Source: Zygosaccharomyces rouxii (taxonomy: Eukaryota; Ascomycota; Saccharomycetes; Saccharomycetales; Saccharomycetaceae). Taken from it: a DNA stretch of 64,000 bases. Under the pieces are notes generated by a model. It ran no database searches. It was not told the origin of the DNA and was given only the letters and a program-made list of their open reading frames with translations. Below are positions 39,432-48,389 of this stretch, piece by piece. The position numbers and the translations under genes are program-made. Each line of letters opens with the position of its first letter. The stretch's first letter is position 1. The stretch lies in assembly GCF_000026365.1 (NCBI RefSeq), contig NC_012990.1, positions 434,001-498,000 on the forward strand. The letters run 5' to 3'.

Positions 39432-39643
39432 GAACCCATTGGAAACTCTACAGAGAATTATTTCCGTATGGATCCTAATGCATTATTCCTTATGTTTTCT
39501 TTTTTTTCAAGATGATCTTCATCGGCCTTTGAGAAGGTTGAAAAAAAAGTTGAAGATGTCAACATAACTGACAGACTGTTGAAGAATAACCATTATACCG
39601 GTTAAATACGCGCTTTTAGACTTTACTGGTTATCGATTTTAAA

Positions 39644-40480
39644 ATGCAGAATGATCCATTAGTTCAGGTGCAAGTTGATGAGAGTGAAGATACCGAATGG
39701 AACGATATTTTGAGACAGAAGGGTGTGATTCCTGAGAAGCCACCATCACCAACTGCCCAACTGGAGGAGGCACTCGAAGAAGCGTTGAATAAACAGCATG
39801 AAAACAGATTAGATGATAAGGATTTATCAGATTTGGAAGAGCTAGAAGATGAAGAAGATGAGGAGTTCTTAAACATGTACAAACAGAAAAGATTGAAAGA
39901 CATTGCCAAATTACAGGAGAAATCAAAATTTGGTGACGTATTTGAGATTAACAAACCGGAATATCACTCAGAAATTACAGAGGCAAGTATGGGTGGTGCA
40001 AAAAGTGGTCACGAAAATGTGGAAGACGCCGAGGGTGTATATGTATTTGTGCATCTGTCGCTACAGAGCAAACTGCAAAGTCGAATAGTGAATCATCTTT
40101 TCAAATCTTTAGCTGCAAAATACCGTGAGATTAAGTTTGTAGAGATCAATGCTCACAGGGCCATTGAAAATTATCCAGAATCTAATTGCCCGACAATTCT
40201 AGTCTATTATAAAGGTGATGTGCTTAAAAACCTGATAACCTTATTAGAATTAGGTGGTAATGATACGAACTTAAACGATTTTGAGCAGTTCATGGTTCGG
40301 GTTGGTGCTCTTAATGAAAAGGACAGTAGACTAATTATGAATCAAGATGACGAAGAGACTCGGGAAGCTAGAAAATTAAATTTTGCTGGTAAAAGCATTA
40401 GATCTGGTATCCAGGGAAAATTCAATTTGGGTACAGGAGCCGCTTCTGATGATGAAGATGAAGATGACTTCTTTGATTAA
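39644..40480 (+). CDS. PLP2: Phosducin-like protein Plp2
   Basis: This 278-residue cytosolic co-chaperone works with the CCT/TRiC chaperonin in actin and tubulin folding. An acidic N-terminal helix region includes TEWNDILRQKGVIPEK (about 17-32) and the ELEDEEDEEFLNMYKQKRL segment. The phosducin thioredoxin-like domain runs from about 95 to 225, with KFVEINAHRAIENYPESNCPT. The C-terminus is acidic (DDEDEDDFFD). It matches essential S. cerevisiae Plp2 (YOR281C, 286 residues). It is convergent with UBP8, with a gap of about 64 bp. Confidence 0.93.
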   Translation: MQNDPLVQVQVDESEDTEWNDILRQKGVIPEKPPSPTAQLEEALEEALNKQHENRLDDKDLSDLEELEDEEDEEFLNMYKQKRLKDIAKLQEKSKFGDVFEINKPEYHSEITEASMGGAKSGHENVEDAEGVYVFVHLSLQSKLQSRIVNHLFKSLAAKYREIKFVEINAHRAIENYPESNCPTILVYYKGDVLKNLITLLELGGNDTNLNDFEQFMVRVGALNEKDSRLIMNQDDEETREARKLNFAGKSIRSGIQGKFNLGTGAASDDEDEDDFFD

Positions 40481-40544
40481 GTCCTTTTATATCCATTTTT
40501 TTCGTATCTATATAGATAGACCTAATGAATGCCTTTTGATGGTT

Positions 40545-41942
40545 TCAATTTACTTGATTTACCACGTAGAAAAGTAAATATGCTTGTTCTTGTAAAAGTT
40601 CTTCCTCTGTAATGGAGGAAACCATAGAATCATTGAATTTAAACCAATGACCGGTTGTGACTTTTGTAAACGCAATGTAATGTCCCTCATTAACAGTTCC
40701 TCTATGTGCAATGATTCCGATCAGTTCGAATATTATATCCGGAACATCATCACCATCACAATAATTACGCATGTTCAAAAATAGTGGGAACTCTACAATA
40801 TCATTCAATTTAGCGCTATTACCGTTTAAATGGTGTTCGAATCTTTTCAGCTGTAATACCAGAACCGCCGGTAATTTATGAATAATGAGACGCTTAATTG
40901 CATTTTGAGTGGTATTACAACGGTCACAATGATAGTTAAAATCATGCAATTGTTCCATCTTGTGGAAACTGTCTAAGCATTCGTATAAGTTTGATTTGTC
41001 CTTAATGTCTAAGGAAAGATCCATGAATGGATCTTTCGTTGTTTTTGAGTCCATTTTACATTCGGGGCAAACAATAGAACTCTTTAAAGAACCTTGAAAT
41101 GTCGAATGTGCAATGCAATCACATAATTCTGCAAAATTAGTTTCATCTGGAGATTTGTTGTGACTGACCATATAATCATTATGCAATTGATTTAGGAGAA
41201 ATTGCCAATATTCATGTGCATCTTGTTGGAAATAACCCGCCAAGTTTTCATTAATCTTCCAAGATGATACGAATAACCCAATAAACCCCGCATATTCATC
41301 ACTTGTGCGGCTATTGTTACTATCATCCTCGCCATTCTTAATTAATTCTGGATGGCCGTAAAATTCCCAAACCATCCTATCCAACGCACAGGAAATGCAA
41401 CTCAATGGATCCTGCAAAGGGCATCGTTGACTATGCAATTGATTTATTGAAAATTGGAAGAAATACGGGTTATGGATCAAACATTGAACAATCGAACTCA
41501 TGAAACATGTCGAACCCATATTTAAAAGGCCTTGAAGGCCGTCTCTGCGTTCTAATTTCGGTATTTGAGTCTTTGTAACAACATCATCCCAATATTTGTT
41601 TAACATGGAGGCGGCAATCAGTTCATTACTACCTATGTAATCACCACATTTGAAGCAGAATAACAGCCCATTACTCGAGTTGATTCCAAATACGTGGCCC
41701 ACTTTTTTACTATGTTGCCCAAAATGATTACCATTCCAGCATCCACAGAATCCACATTGCAAACACATAAAGTTTGAGCCTGCATTTATTTCGTGGCAAT
41801 CAGAACATTTCATAACATGTGTGTACTTCTCCCTTTTGGTAAAGTGGCTAAGCATAAATCTAGCTGCATTACAGGTTCTAATGACCCCATCTTTAGATTT
41901 TTCGTTTTGGAATACCTGATCAATGTGTTGGCAGCCCAGCAT
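40545..41942 (-). CDS. UBP8: SAGA histone H2B deubiquitinase Ubp8
   Basis: This 465-residue peptidase C19 removes ubiquitin from histone H2B within the SAGA DUB module. The N-terminal ZnF-UBP domain (about 44-100) has CSDCHEINAGSNFMCLQCG and CGCWNGNHFGQH. The catalytic domain has Cys146 in NMGSTCFMSS, two further CxxC zinc pairs (CPEC, CDRC) and the His box GHYIAFT near the C-terminus. Length agrees with S. cerevisiae Ubp8 (YMR223W, 471 residues). It should dock through Sgf11, Sus1 and Sgf73. Confidence 0.96.
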   Translation of the reverse strand: MLGCQHIDQVFQNEKSKDGVIRTCNAARFMLSHFTKREKYTHVMKCSDCHEINAGSNFMCLQCGFCGCWNGNHFGQHSKKVGHVFGINSSNGLLFCFKCGDYIGSNELIAASMLNKYWDDVVTKTQIPKLERRDGLQGLLNMGSTCFMSSIVQCLIHNPYFFQFSINQLHSQRCPLQDPLSCISCALDRMVWEFYGHPELIKNGEDDSNNSRTSDEYAGFIGLFVSSWKINENLAGYFQQDAHEYWQFLLNQLHNDYMVSHNKSPDETNFAELCDCIAHSTFQGSLKSSIVCPECKMDSKTTKDPFMDLSLDIKDKSNLYECLDSFHKMEQLHDFNYHCDRCNTTQNAIKRLIIHKLPAVLVLQLKRFEHHLNGNSAKLNDIVEFPLFLNMRNYCDGDDVPDIIFELIGIIAHRGTVNEGHYIAFTKVTTGHWFKFNDSMVSSITEEELLQEQAYLLFYVVNQVN

Positions 41943-42156
41943 ACTAGTGGAACCTGATATTTACAAGGATTCCACTTATCCCAAATTAAGATGACAGTTG
42001 CAATCAAGCGAATCTACCAGAGACCCTCGTTTAGATCCTTTCTCTTTATGATCTTGAGTATATAGTAGTGTTGAATTTTTCAATATCAAGAAATTTAGCG
42101 ATGAGATATCTATCACTAGTCCTACTACTAGAAGCAAGAAAAACTGTAAAGAGAAG

Positions 42157-42840
42157 ATGGCTAAGAAGATATTAATGCTCCATGGGATTGCACAAACTGG
42201 TGAATATTTTTACCACAAGACTAAAGGCCTAAGGACAGAATTTGAGAAATTAGGCTATGAATTGTACTATCCTACTGCTAACAACACGATGCCGCCTGCA
42301 GATGTTCCTAATTGCGCTAGTGATGAAGTAGTAGCGAGTGGTGTAAATGATGTATCGACGTGGATCCAGATTGACACTGCTAAAGCTGATTACAGCATTT
42401 TACCCTCGACTTTGGATTACCTACGTCAGTACGTGATTGAAAACGGACCTTTTGATGGTCTACTTGGTTTTAGTCAAGGCGCAATTGTTGGATCATATTT
42501 AATGACAGATTTCAATGTACTACTAAATCTGACCCATGAGCAACAACCGCCATTCAAGTTCTTTATTGCGTTTAGTGGATTCAAGTTCGAAACGGCAAGA
42601 TGCGCATCCCAATATGTAGAGCATCCAATAAATGTCCCATCACTACATGTGCGAGGTGAATTGGATACAGTGACGGAAGCTGAAAAGGTGCATGCTCTTT
42701 ACGAGGCATGTACGCCTGAGACAAGAACGTTTATCAGTCACCCTGGTGGTCACTATGTGCCCAATTCAAGGTGTTTCTCAAAGAAGGTAACTGAATGGTT
42801 AAAAACTATAGATCCTAGCCTCGAGAAATCTAAATATTGA
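42157..42840 (+). CDS. FSH2: Serine hydrolase Fsh2
   Basis: This 227-residue alpha/beta-hydrolase of the FSH family has nucleophile Ser106 in GFSQGA, Asp170 in GELDTV and His199 in HPGGHYVP. The N-terminal ILMLHGIAQTG carries the oxyanion region. S. cerevisiae Fsh2 (YMR222C) has 223 residues. Substrates are unknown; relatives act on esters. It is followed 124 bp downstream by its paralogue FSH3 in the same orientation. In S. cerevisiae the two are on different chromosomes. Confidence 0.92.
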   Translation: MAKKILMLHGIAQTGEYFYHKTKGLRTEFEKLGYELYYPTANNTMPPADVPNCASDEVVASGVNDVSTWIQIDTAKADYSILPSTLDYLRQYVIENGPFDGLLGFSQGAIVGSYLMTDFNVLLNLTHEQQPPFKFFIAFSGFKFETARCASQYVEHPINVPSLHVRGELDTVTEAEKVHALYEACTPETRTFISHPGGHYVPNSRCFSKKVTEWLKTIDPSLEKSKY

Positions 42841-42964
42841 CGTAGACATTGGTGTTTGTTTAGTTTATGTTATAGAACTATTGATTCCCAACATTTCTAA
42901 CAACGAACTCAACAGTTCAACTGAACAAAAACAAAGGTCCAAGTAGAATAAGCAAGACAACAAA

Positions 42965-43816
42965 ATGCCACCTCTCCCTCGTAAAAAGATTTTGATGCTT
43001 CATGGATTCGTCCAATCTGGTAAGATTTTCTCCTCCAAGACTGGAGGTCTTCGTAAAACCCTGAACAAGATCGGGTACGATCTGTTGTATCCAACTTCTC
43101 CTATGGGGATTACGAAGGAAGAGCTAATGGCTCAGCATAACATCAAGCCAGGTGAAGACAGTGACAAGGAGGTGGCTTCGCAGTTTAATACGACAACAGA
43201 TGGTCAAGATGTCTATTACGGTTGGTGGAAGAGAAGCAGTTCATGTTTCCAGGATTTCGATATTGGTCAAGATGTCTGGGATTATCTACGTGGCTACATT
43301 TTAGAGAATGGCCCATTTGAAGGTATAATGGGATTTAGTCAAGGCGGTGCATTCGCCGGTTATCTTTTAACGAACTTCCATAAACTGCTAAATTTGACAT
43401 ACGAACAACAGCCACCACTAAAATTTTTTGTTACTTTCAGTGGATTTAGATTAGAGGCTTCCCAATTCCAATCAGATTATGACAAGCAGCCTCTATCTGT
43501 ACCTTCTTTGCACGTTCAAGGTGAACAGGACACTGTAGTCTCGGAAGCTAGAATACTATCGCTGTACAATTCGTGCCAAGAGGACAAGAGAACCTTGTTA
43601 AGACATCCTGGCGGTCATTACGTGCCCAACTCGAAGCAGTACGTGAGTCAAGTATGTAATTGGATCCAATGGATTGAATCTCAAGGCAAGACATCATCAC
43701 AAGAAGAGTCCAAGGACGATGCACCCAAGAAACAGGATACCGCGAAACCAGATCTGGGAGATGACTTGATGGGAACCATTGATTCGATGATGGGGGCCAC
43801 AAGACTTAAAGATTAG
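42965..43816 (+). CDS. FSH3: Serine hydrolase Fsh3
   Basis: This 283-residue FSH-family hydrolase has Ser125 in GFSQGG, Asp in GEQDTVV and His in HPGGHYVP. It is longer than FSH2 through an insertion at about 46-97 and a charged C-terminal tail of about 50 residues (rich in Lys, Asp and Glu). S. cerevisiae Fsh3 (YOR280C) has 266 residues. The PLP2-FSH3-RFM1 order agrees with chromosome XV. Identity with the adjacent FSH2 is high around the catalytic residues and at NLTxEQQPPxKFF, indicating an old tandem duplication. Confidence 0.92.
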   Translation: MPPLPRKKILMLHGFVQSGKIFSSKTGGLRKTLNKIGYDLLYPTSPMGITKEELMAQHNIKPGEDSDKEVASQFNTTTDGQDVYYGWWKRSSSCFQDFDIGQDVWDYLRGYILENGPFEGIMGFSQGGAFAGYLLTNFHKLLNLTYEQQPPLKFFVTFSGFRLEASQFQSDYDKQPLSVPSLHVQGEQDTVVSEARILSLYNSCQEDKRTLLRHPGGHYVPNSKQYVSQVCNWIQWIESQGKTSSQEESKDDAPKKQDTAKPDLGDDLMGTIDSMMGATRLKD

Positions 43817-43977
43817 GATATAGAATGTTTAAATACCATCTCAAAAACTCAAAATCGTTGCCTAGGCGACGTACCCATCGCCCGAAGGTGGGAGGTACAG
43901 CAAGGAGTGATAAAGTTAAAGATGAACGTTATCTCACACTCTATACAACCTACCATCTGGCTACAAAAGTTACAGCT

Positions 43978-45477
43978 ATGTCGTCAAAGGCTGTAAAGGT
44001 AGTGCAGATTGGCTGCGCAAGTGTTTATTGCCTTCTTTCTGCTGGTGTCATCTTTGGGTTTGCTGCATTTAAGGCTGTCCTACTGGCGGAGGACGTTTAT
44101 GGTGAATATTGTCCTGCTGATTCTGCAAGACCATGCACTGAACAAGATCTCAAACTAAACTTCATATTTACGTTAGCTGCTGGTGTCACTAACGTTGCTG
44201 CTTTGCCAGTTGGTTGGGTACTGGATCACTATGGACCTCGAATCAGTGGTATTGTAGGGTCCCTTTGGATCACTGTAGGTGCTGCAATGTACATTTGGGC
44301 TCAACAGTTCTCACATATTTTGGACCCATATCTGATTGGATACTCAATGTTTGCCATTGGTGGCCCGTTTGTATTCATTTCAAGTTTCCAATTGGCCAAC
44401 ACCTTCCCCAAGAAATCGGGGTTTATCCTTTCATTGATCACAGGTACTTTTGATTGTTCTTCGGCACTGTTTTTGTTTTACAGACTTGGCTACCAGCACT
44501 CTGGTAAGGGCTGGCATTTGTCTCAATTTTTCGGTGTCTATATGATAGTACCACTGTTCATACTACTTTCCCAATTGACGGTGATGCCTAATGACTCCTA
44601 TAAGACTCAAGGAACCATTGAAAAGATCTCTGCTGAACATTTAGATGAAAACGGTAGACTATTAGAAGGTGATAGTATATCTGCGTTTTGCACTGATGAT
44701 GAAGAACGCAGATCTTTAGTGAATGAAGAGGCATTGGATCGTAATGAAGAGCTCCGTACCCGTAGAGGACGTCGGAAGTCGGTGGTGGAGCTCCATGTGG
44801 AGAGGAAATTGGAACAAAAATCTGGTGGTATATTTGGTATCTTACATGATAAATCCGTTAAGGAGCAAATAAGTAATCCAATGTTTTATTTGATGGTAGT
44901 ATTCACAACAATTTGTATGCTGAGAATCAACTACTATGTGGCCACCATTAGATCCCAGGAAGAATATTTATTGAAGGATCCTGAGTTAGCATTAAAATTA
45001 AATTCCATATTTGATGTGCTTTTACCTCTGGGTGGTGTAGTCGCTATACCTTTGACAGGTGCCATCTTAGATCACATGAAGACCTTTGACATTCTAGTAA
45101 CACTGGTCACAAGCTCTGTGGTCGTAGGAGTTTTGGGACTAATTCCTAGGAGCTTTACCCTACATCTGATCGGTATCTTAATCCTAGTGGTTTACAGACC
45201 GTTTGTGTACACGGTAATTTCGGACTATACTTCGAAGGTATTTGGGTTTGATACTTTTGGAACCGTTTACGGTCTATTGATTAGCATTTCTGGTATGTTC
45301 AACATGGTACAAAGTATTTTAGACACACTGACTCACAAGACTTTTAACATGAATCCTACACCGCTTAACAGTATTTTGGTATTGATCACTATAATATCAG
45401 GTTTAACTCTACTATGGGATGTTCGTCGTCAATTGCGTCTTAGAACTCTACATAAGTCAGATCAAGAAGATAACTAA
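43978..45477 (+). CDS. Major-facilitator membrane transporter (YMR221C family)
   Basis: The frame is open from an ATG at 43825, only nine bases after FSH3, but similarity to the family starts at the ATG at 43978, which gives 499 residues (S. cerevisiae YMR221C, 504) and leaves room for a promoter. About twelve membrane segments are visible, split into two halves by a charged central loop of roughly 120 residues with RTRRGRRKSVVELHVERKLEQK. Motif-like GWVLDHYGPRISG follows the second segment. The S. cerevisiae protein was found with mitochondria and vacuole and has no known substrate. The distribution of segments fits a major-facilitator fold. Confidence 0.85.
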   Translation: MSSKAVKVVQIGCASVYCLLSAGVIFGFAAFKAVLLAEDVYGEYCPADSARPCTEQDLKLNFIFTLAAGVTNVAALPVGWVLDHYGPRISGIVGSLWITVGAAMYIWAQQFSHILDPYLIGYSMFAIGGPFVFISSFQLANTFPKKSGFILSLITGTFDCSSALFLFYRLGYQHSGKGWHLSQFFGVYMIVPLFILLSQLTVMPNDSYKTQGTIEKISAEHLDENGRLLEGDSISAFCTDDEERRSLVNEEALDRNEELRTRRGRRKSVVELHVERKLEQKSGGIFGILHDKSVKEQISNPMFYLMVVFTTICMLRINYYVATIRSQEEYLLKDPELALKLNSIFDVLLPLGGVVAIPLTGAILDHMKTFDILVTLVTSSVVVGVLGLIPRSFTLHLIGILILVVYRPFVYTVISDYTSKVFGFDTFGTVYGLLISISGMFNMVQSILDTLTHKTFNMNPTPLNSILVLITIISGLTLLWDVRRQLRLRTLHKSDQEDN

Positions 45478-45753
45478 TTAATTCCAATTTTATACGTACA
45501 CTCTACTATAAAGGGCGACAATTTTCTGCTGGGCAACATTTTTAGGGTGTCTAAAAATGTATAAGAAAGTTCATTTGAGCGCCAGAATATGTTTCCTTGT
45601 ACCTTTCCCATCTAATTTAGCTCTTTATACCCTATATAATGAAGATTTTCAAGGGCCTCGGAAACCTTTAGGTATAGATTGACTTTAGACATATACAACC
45701 TGATCGATAATAAAGGATATAATATTTCAAACCAGAGATTTCTGTCCTGAAAT

Positions 45754-46818
45754 ATGGTTGAATATAACCTAGATAATATTCAGCACAATTTGAATACTGA
45801 TAAGGAGTCCCCAAACGGTTTTGAACATTTTTCGCCGTCAACTTTTTCAATTCATAATGACAATAACTCTGATAATGGCACTCAACGGGATGATAAGAAT
45901 TTATCTGAGGAAGCTGCTAAAATTTCAAAATTCGACAATGAGTTCCTACCGAATCTCGATGATGATATTCCGATAGAAACTGGCTTCAGTCCTCGAAACA
46001 ACGATAAAATTACTTGGCGGAAAATTGTAGAATCCAGTAATAAGAGACAAGAAATTTTCACGAAGTTCAAAGAGGCATCACAACAAATAAATCCCATCGA
46101 ATTTGAATCTTATCACGACTTCTTCGTTTTAAATACCTTTAAAAAGGGGAAATCTGTCAGTGGATATGTTGATATAGAAAATGTCATGAAGAATAATGCT
46201 CAACATCATAGAAGATCTAAAAGAAATAATCATGATCCTTCAGTTCGTGAGCCAATTACCTCGCCTGGATCATCTTCTTTATCTGATGATGGAGATTATG
46301 ATGAGAATGATGATGGTAATAGGGAAATTGAAAAACTCTCCAGAAGTCGTGAATCCCCAGTTGATGAAATCGAAGAGGGACCTAAGAAACGTAGAAGTAG
46401 AACACAAGTACCAGTGACATCAGATGATCATTTACAAATCGATGAGGCAGAGTTATCGTTAAGCACCAACCCCCCCGGTGGTGAGAGAAGATCTACAAGG
46501 TTATTGAATAAAGCTAACAATAATAACAGTTCATCAAATCCCGATAGCGAGGATAGCTCTGATGAACATGGTGAAGCTCTCATAAAGGATTTATACGAAT
46601 CTATTGTTCCTAAAGTTGAACAACCTTACAGAAGATCCGACTGGGTTCTGCCGTCTAGGTTGAGGTACACTCCAGATAAACAAATGAGGACTAAGCCAGA
46701 GTTTGAAAAGGTAAACTTAAGTGAACTGATATCCGTAGAAAAAATTCAAAGGGTATTGTCAAAGTTTGAAGGTGGTCTTAAAGGCATTAGGAAGACAAAT
46801 TGGAATTCCATGGGTTAA
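45754..46818 (+). CDS. RFM1: Putative Rfm1, subunit of the Sum1-Rfm1-Hst1 repressor
   Basis: This 354-residue, mostly hydrophilic protein has no catalytic motif. Order and orientation (PLP2, FSH3, this gene, HEM4) match YOR279C, RFM1 (310 residues), which links the deacetylase Hst1 to the DNA-binding Sum1 at middle-meiotic genes. Conserved-looking parts are WRKIVESSNKRQEIFTKF (about 88-105) with the following FESYHDFFVLNT, a basic RRSTRLLNK patch near 246-254 and the C-terminal SELISVEKIQRVLSKFEGG. The assignment rests on synteny, length and composition; the sequence alone would be hard to name. It is convergent with ERG8, with 19 bp between stops. Confidence 0.65.
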   Translation: MVEYNLDNIQHNLNTDKESPNGFEHFSPSTFSIHNDNNSDNGTQRDDKNLSEEAAKISKFDNEFLPNLDDDIPIETGFSPRNNDKITWRKIVESSNKRQEIFTKFKEASQQINPIEFESYHDFFVLNTFKKGKSVSGYVDIENVMKNNAQHHRRSKRNNHDPSVREPITSPGSSSLSDDGDYDENDDGNREIEKLSRSRESPVDEIEEGPKKRRSRTQVPVTSDDHLQIDEAELSLSTNPPGGERRSTRLLNKANNNNSSSNPDSEDSSDEHGEALIKDLYESIVPKVEQPYRRSDWVLPSRLRYTPDKQMRTKPEFEKVNLSELISVEKIQRVLSKFEGGLKGIRKTNWNSMG

Positions 46819-46837
46819 GATGAACTATTTATCTGTC

Positions 46838-48193
46838 TTATAATTTTACTAGGTTTTGGTAATGTACAGGATTTTCCTGTTTGACCCCCACGTCTTCTTG
46901 GTGTAAATCCAACCAAGTTACAGCTGCAAATTCCTTTTTCCCTTGCGTTTGCAGCTGTAGATTTGACTGTTCAGTAGCAATGAGAGCAATGGCATCGTAA
47001 CCACCAGCTCCTGGGACAACACCAGTAAGAACTCCTTTCAATTTTGAGCAATTATCTAAAAGAGCAGTTTGTACTGGTGGCTCAATATCGGCTCCCGATT
47101 CCTTAGTGACTTGTCTAAAATTGTTCCTAATTTCGTTAACAGCATTTCTTATCTTTACAAGCTCAGGCGATTGATTAATCAAAGCTTCATCTTGTGCATC
47201 CAGTGCTTCGATCAATTTGGAGTAAGCCGTAGGGGTTTTCTGATTCAACGCATCCATTTCTGTCAATGCCGCCATCACTTTCTCGTTGTTACTATTGATA
47301 TTTTGGTAAACTTCAAGTCCCTTTGAAGGGTTTGAAGTATACCATGCCTTGACTTTCGAAACTAATTTAGTTGTTTCGGATCCATTGTTTACATCTCCCA
47401 TGACAAGTCTCAAACCATCAGGTAAACGAACTCTAGTGTTAGAGATTTTCCAATCTGTATCATCTATTAAAGACCGTAATTTGATAGAATAATTCACATC
47501 TGAATGTTCAGGTAATCCAGAAATCAATTCAGGTGCAAATCTACGGTAAACGATGGATCCAAAAGTGGCTGCTGCGACATCGAATCCACTACCAATTTTC
47601 CCTTGAGCCTGACAATGTGCCACTTGAGCTAAACCATGGATTAATTGCAGATCTTTGTTGTTTTGTACATCTAGTTCTGATTTAAATACGGAGACCAATA
47701 CTGTGGTAAGTACAGTTACCAATCCTGCAGAAGATCCAAGTCCTGTTTTTGGGACCTTTGTAATACTATTCGCATGGTAAGAAAATTCCTTGTAAGCATT
47801 TCCCTTACGAACACTATTCGATTGAGAGTGATAACCATCATCAGAAAAAATCTCGATTAAAATCTTCTTACCTTGTTGAGGCTTGAAGTAGTTAAACAAG
47901 TTGAAAAGAACCATTTCAATGAAAGGATTCTTTTTCCCATCAGTTTCAAGGATGTTATACCCATCTTTGGCACCTAATGTATAGGTCCAATAATCATTGT
48001 TAAACTGAGAGCTCGAAATCTTCAATTCGAAATGAGCATTCTGTTCTAGATCCGATGTTTTGACCACAGCGTGCATTCTAGCTGATAATGCCACGACATA
48101 GGATCTGTAACTAGGATCAAGAACCAGATATCCTCCCGCTAAAAGTGCCTTACCAGGCGCACTAAATGCTCTGACTCTCTCCACCGAATTCAT
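46838..48193 (-). CDS. ERG8: Phosphomevalonate kinase
   Basis: The frame is open from an ATG at 48379, but the ATG at 48193 gives 451 residues, the length of S. cerevisiae Erg8 (YMR220W), and starts just before the conserved RAFSAPGKALLAGGYLVLD. This GHMP kinase phosphorylates mevalonate 5-phosphate in the mevalonate pathway to isoprenoids and sterols. The ATP motif PKTGLGSSAGLVT is at about 162-174 and GADIEPPVQT with PGAGGYDA near the C-terminus. A longer start would leave only ten bases after ESC1, which argues against it; ATGs at 48199 and 48274 are alternatives. Confidence 0.93.
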   Translation of the reverse strand: MNSVERVRAFSAPGKALLAGGYLVLDPSYRSYVVALSARMHAVVKTSDLEQNAHFELKISSSQFNNDYWTYTLGAKDGYNILETDGKKNPFIEMVLFNLFNYFKPQQGKKILIEIFSDDGYHSQSNSVRKGNAYKEFSYHANSITKVPKTGLGSSAGLVTVLTTVLVSVFKSELDVQNNKDLQLIHGLAQVAHCQAQGKIGSGFDVAAATFGSIVYRRFAPELISGLPEHSDVNYSIKLRSLIDDTDWKISNTRVRLPDGLRLVMGDVNNGSETTKLVSKVKAWYTSNPSKGLEVYQNINSNNEKVMAALTEMDALNQKTPTAYSKLIEALDAQDEALINQSPELVKIRNAVNEIRNNFRQVTKESGADIEPPVQTALLDNCSKLKGVLTGVVPGAGGYDAIALIATEQSNLQLQTQGKKEFAAVTWLDLHQEDVGVKQENPVHYQNLVKL

Positions 48194-48389
48194 TGTCATT
48201 TTAATGTTCTCTTTATCTAACACTGATCGGAGTTCATGCATCGAAGTTCTAACTGTCCTAGCTTTAAGCGCCATGCTTAAGAAAAAGTATTGATATCCGC
48301 ACCCTAACACCACATAATAATCATAAGAATCGATCATATTATAAAACAACGTATAAAATACATAGTCAATTGAGGACATCTTAAAAGAA

